From Xanthobacteraceae bacterium (lineage in GTDB: Bacteria; Pseudomonadota; Alphaproteobacteria; Rhizobiales; Xanthobacteraceae), in NCBI GenBank assembly GCA_030037105.1, contig JASHRY010000070.1:1-8806 (forward strand): a DNA stretch of 8,806 nucleotides, given 5' to 3'. Under the pieces are notes generated by a model. It was not told the origin of the DNA. It did no database searches and saw only the letters and a program-made list of their open reading frames with translations. Each line of letters opens with the position of its first letter. Position 1 is the first letter of the stretch. Below, piece after piece: positions 6,589 to 8,806 of the stretch. The position numbers and the translations under genes were made by a program.

Positions 6589-6602
6589 ACAAACCGGTCC
6601 TC

Positions 6603-7781
6603 TTACTGCTTCATCGCCGCCTTATATGGATCCTTGACGTCGGCGACGGCGGCGATTTCGACGTTGACTAGGTGACCGCCGACCTTCTCAACCTTGCGGA
6701 TATAGACGGTCTGAACGACGTCGCGCGTCTGCGGATCGATGCTGATTTGGCCGCGCGGGCTTTCCCAGCTCGCGCCCTTGGCGGCGGCGATCAGCGACTC
6801 GCCGTCGGTCTTGCCGCCGGATTTTTTCAGCGCGATGTCGATCAGGTGCATGCCGTCATAAGCGCCGACCGAGAAGAAGTCGGGATTGCGCTTGAATTCG
6901 TCGTTGTAGGCCTTCACGAACTCTTCGTTCAATTTCGAGTGGTGATTGTAGTCGTAGTGCCCGGCGGTGATGATGCCGAGGGCGATGTCGCCCATGCCGG
7001 CGAGCGCGTGCTCGTCGGCGATCTCCATTTGCCCCATGACCTCGGTCTTGTGCGGGTCGATGCCGCGCTCGGCCAAGGCCTTGCCGAAGGCGCCCGGCTG
7101 CGCGCCGCCCGGGATCATGACGAAGATGCCTTGCGGATTGAGGTCCTTGGCGCGTTGCACATAGGCGGTGAAATCCGGGTTCTTCACCGCCATGCGCACC
7201 GAGCCGACGATGGCGCCGCCCGCTTGCTTGAAGCCCTTCTGGAACGCGGCTTCCGCGTCGATGCCCGGGCCATAGTCGGTGACCATGGTATAGGCCTTCT
7301 TCAGCCCGTGCTTTTCCGCCCAGGTGCCGAGCGTCTGGTTGAGCTGCGGCACGGTGAAGGAGACGCGCACCATGTAAGGCGACTTGGTGGTGACGATGGC
7401 CGTGGCGGCGTTCATGTCCACCATGAACTTCCTGGCTTCGGCGGAAACGTCGGCGGCGGCCAGCGCGTTCGGCGTCAACGCGAAGCCGGCCAGGATATCG
7501 ACGTTGTCGCGGGTCACCAGTTCCTGCGCCAGGCGCTTGGCGACCGGCGGGGCGATGCCGCCGACATCCTTGCGGATCAGCTCGACGCTCTTGCCGCCGA
7601 GCTTGTCGCCGTGCTGCTTGAGATAGAGCTTGATGCCGTCGTCCATCTGCGTCGCGGTGTCGGCGAACTGGCCCGAATAGGGCAGGATGAGGCCGATCTT
7701 GACCGCGTCCTCGGCGTGGCCGCCGGCCGCGAAAAGACTTGGCGCGAAAGCGAGGACGCCGGCGAGCAAAAGACGCTTCAT
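6603..7781 (-). CDS. Periplasmic substrate-binding protein of the Liv-type ABC transporter (downstream copy)
   Basis: A 392-residue type I periplasmic binding protein (Peripla_BP_6/LivK-like) that captures the solute for the LivHMGF importer encoded just downstream. The signal peptide is residues 1-23 (MKR, Leu/Ala core, cleavage after GHA). The mature start EDAVKIGLILPYSGQFA is the classic first strand of the fold. Later segments include the first-lobe stretch FALTPNALAAADVSAEARK (100-118), DYGPGIDAE, GIFVMIPGGAQPGAFGKAL, and the late VGAYDGMHLIDIALKK typical of the family. GGGAGGA (7792-7786), four bases before the ATG, fixes the start. It is followed by a 130-bp gap with a stem-loop, then livH. 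No obvious promoter was seen in the 161 bp upstream, but a terminator lies there. A close paralogue sits directly upstream. The ligand is unknown: amino acids, amides and aromatic acids all occur in the family. Confidence 0.93.
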   Translation of the reverse strand: MKRLLLAGVLAFAPSLFAAGGHAEDAVKIGLILPYSGQFADTATQMDDGIKLYLKQHGDKLGGKSVELIRKDVGGIAPPVAKRLAQELVTRDNVDILAGFALTPNALAAADVSAEARKFMVDMNAATAIVTTKSPYMVRVSFTVPQLNQTLGTWAEKHGLKKAYTMVTDYGPGIDAEAAFQKGFKQAGGAIVGSVRMAVKNPDFTAYVQRAKDLNPQGIFVMIPGGAQPGAFGKALAERGIDPHKTEVMGQMEIADEHALAGMGDIALGIITAGHYDYNHHSKLNEEFVKAYNDEFKRNPDFFSVGAYDGMHLIDIALKKSGGKTDGESLIAAAKGASWESPRGQISIDPQTRDVVQTVYIRKVEKVGGHLVNVEIAAVADVKDPYKAAMKQ

Positions 7782-7830
7782 TTCATCCTCCCGTTTATTT
7801 GTTGGTGTTCAGAATGCTCCACCGTTCCGG

Positions 7831-7867
7831 CAAAGAAAAGCGCCGCGGAATCCGGAGGTCGCGGCGC
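7831..7867 (-). terminator. Rho-independent terminator between the two binding-protein genes
   Basis: On the minus strand GCGCCGCG (7867-7860) pairs perfectly with CGCGGCGC (7847-7840) around a 12-nt loop. TTTTCTTT (7839-7832) follows directly. It lies 75 bp after the stop of the upstream binding-protein gene and 50 bp before the start of the downstream one. It should end or attenuate transcription coming from the upstream copy. The rest of the 161-bp gap shows no convincing -35/-10 pair by eye. Confidence 0.78.
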
Positions 7868-7942
7868 GGCACGCTACGGCTCTTGTGGGAGCGTCTTCCG
7901 ATCGATCTGTCCCGGCGGGCTTTGCTGCGCCCTATTGCCGCA

Positions 7943-8806
7943 TCATTTCTTCATTGCCGCCTTCACCGGATCCTTCACGTTCGGGATCGCGGCGATCTCG
8001 ACGTTGACCAGCTTGCCGCCGACCTTCTCGACCTTGCGGATATAGACCGTCTGGATGATGTCGCGCGTCTCCGGATCGATCGAGATCGGTCCGCGCGGGC
8101 TTTCCCAGCTCGCGCCCTTGGCGGCGGCGATCAGCGACTCGCCGTCGGTCTTGCCGCCGGATTTTTTCAGCGCGATGTCGATCAGGTGCATGCCGTCATA
8201 AGCGCCGATCGAGAAAAAGTCGGGGTTGCGCTTGAATTCGTCGTTGTAGGCCTTCACGAACTCTTCGTTCAATTTCGAGTGGTGATTGTAGTCGTAATGA
8301 CCCGCGGTGATGATGCCGAGGGCGATGTCGCCCATGCTGGCGAGCGCGTGCTCGTCGGCGATCTCCAATTGTCCCATGACCTCGGTCTTCTTGGGATTGA
8401 TGCCGACTTCGGCCAAGGCCTTGCCGAAGGCGCCGGGCTGCGCGCCGCCCGGGATCATGACGAAGATGCCTTGCGGATTGAGATCCTTGGCGCGCTGCAC
8501 ATAGGCGGTGAAATCCGGGTTCTTCACCGCCATGCGCACCGAGCCGACGATGTCGCCGCCCGCTTGCTTGAAGCCCTTCTGGAACGCCCCTTCCGCGTCG
8601 ATGCCCGGGCCATAGTCGGTGACCATGGTGTAGGCTTTCTTCAGTCCGTGTTTTTCCGCCCAGGTGCCGAGCGTCTGGATGAGCTGCGGCACGGTCAATG
8701 AGGTGCGCGCCATGTAGGGCGACTTGGTGGTGACGATGGCCGTGGCGGCGTTCATGTCCACCATGAATTTCTTGGCTTCGGCGGAAACGTCGGCGGCGGC
8801 CAGCGC
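7943..8806 (-). CDS. Periplasmic substrate-binding protein, upstream paralogue (5' end outside window)
   Basis: The C-terminal 287 residues of a second Liv-type binding protein, open to the window edge. It corresponds to residues 106-392 of the downstream copy, so the signal peptide and the start of the first lobe are missing. The true reading frame runs to 8806: the codons upstream of the ATG at 8764 read ALAAADVSAEAKKF, matching the paralogue, so that ATG is internal. About 23 of 287 residues differ (92% identity, hand count). Changes cluster at YMARTSL (YMVRVSF in the other copy), EVGINPKK (ERGIDPHK), and the C-terminal 45 residues. The gene ends in MKK and TGA and is followed by a terminator, so it may form its own unit or be the distal gene of one. 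It could feed the same LivHMGF permease with a different ligand range, or simply add gene dosage. Confidence 0.9.
   Translation of the reverse strand, partial: ALAAADVSAEAKKFMVDMNAATAIVTTKSPYMARTSLTVPQLIQTLGTWAEKHGLKKAYTMVTDYGPGIDAEGAFQKGFKQAGGDIVGSVRMAVKNPDFTAYVQRAKDLNPQGIFVMIPGGAQPGAFGKALAEVGINPKKTEVMGQLEIADEHALASMGDIALGIITAGHYDYNHHSKLNEEFVKAYNDEFKRNPDFFSIGAYDGMHLIDIALKKSGGKTDGESLIAAAKGASWESPRGPISIDPETRDIIQTVYIRKVEKVGGKLVNVEIAAIPNVKDPVKAAMKK

Larger units (their letters stand above)
6603..8806 (-). repeat. Tandem duplication of the substrate-binding protein gene, 1340-bp spacing
   Basis: 6603-7466 and 7943-8806 align without gaps at a constant offset of 1340 bp. A hand count gives about 67 base differences over 864 bp (about 92% identity). 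They are unevenly spread: about 31 in the first 148 bp (6603-6750 against 7943-8090), none over the next 118 bp (6751-6868 against 8091-8208), and about 36 in the remaining 598 bp. The flanks (6473-6602 and 7782-7942) do not look alike, so the duplicated unit seems confined to the gene, or the flanks have diverged. The upstream end is outside the window. Confidence 0.9.

Noticed and set aside
4724..6637. 637-codon open frame on the plus strand
   Set aside because: It lies antisense to livM and livH, which have clear family motifs. Its translation is a low-complexity run of Arg, Glu, Asp, Gln and His, typical of the complement of GC-rich coding DNA, so it is a shadow frame.
7782..7942. GGAAC motif on the minus strand near 7825 as a second stress-type promoter
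   Set aside because: GGAAC is present, but the expected position 16-17 nt downstream reads CACC instead of CGTT, so there is no matching -10 element.
6672..8701. Two long plus-strand open frames (457 and 320 codons) with near-identical translations
   Set aside because: They are the antisense of the duplicated binding-protein genes. Their similarity to each other simply reflects that duplication.
8762..8764. ATG at 8764 as the start of the upstream binding protein
   Set aside because: The frame continues upstream to the window edge with codons matching the paralogue (ALAAADVSAEAKKF). The gene is therefore cut by the window rather than truncated at its N-terminus.
6603..8806. Duplication as an assembly artefact
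   Set aside because: The copies differ at about 67 of 864 bases and have unrelated intergenic flanks, so they are not the same sequence assembled twice.

Overview
The window looks like chromosomal DNA of an alphaproteobacterium, most likely Hyphomicrobiales (the Bradyrhizobium/Rhodoplanes-type lineage). This is inferred from the high GC content, the small secreted Trp/Gly/Tyr- and Pro-rich proteins common in that group, a HAAT-family (Liv-type) ABC operon with amplified binding proteins, and a GGAAC-type promoter candidate resembling the alphaproteobacterial general stress response consensus. No species can be named from the sequence alone. No rRNA, tRNA, CRISPR array, transposase or phage gene was seen.

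Layout. On the left (about 208-867, minus strand) is a PPP-type metallophosphatase. Divergent from it, on the plus strand, are two small genes for exported proteins (1020-1295 and 1509-1847). Each has a signal peptide and a Cys-bounded C-terminal 'RxVW..G.G' segment, and each is followed by its own strong hairpin. Next on the plus strand is a membrane-anchored alpha/beta hydrolase (ending at 3003) with an intact Ser-Asp-His triad. Convergent with it, and filling the rest of the window on the minus strand, is a complete branched-chain amino acid-type ABC importer. In transcription order it runs: substrate-binding protein (7781-6603), LivH permease, LivM permease, LivG ATPase, LivF ATPase (ending at 3128). 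The last four genes abut or overlap by a few bases, as expected for translational coupling. The substrate cannot be read from the sequence.

Upstream of that operon lies a second, near-identical binding-protein gene (7943 to the window edge, 5' end missing). The two copies sit exactly 1340 bp apart in register with no indel over 864 bp. By hand count they are about 92% identical in both nucleotides and residues. The identity is strikingly uneven: about 79% over the last 148 bp, 100% over the adjoining 118 bp, and about 94% over the rest. That pattern suggests gene conversion after duplication. A good rho-independent terminator lies between the copies, so the upstream copy may be transcribed partly or wholly separately from the transporter operon.

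The window is otherwise ordinary housekeeping or accessory metabolism, and I do not see an unknown defence or mobile system. The points most worth a second look are the mosaic tandem binding-protein pair with its internal terminator, the stress-type promoter candidate before the first small exported gene, and the paired small exported proteins of unknown function.
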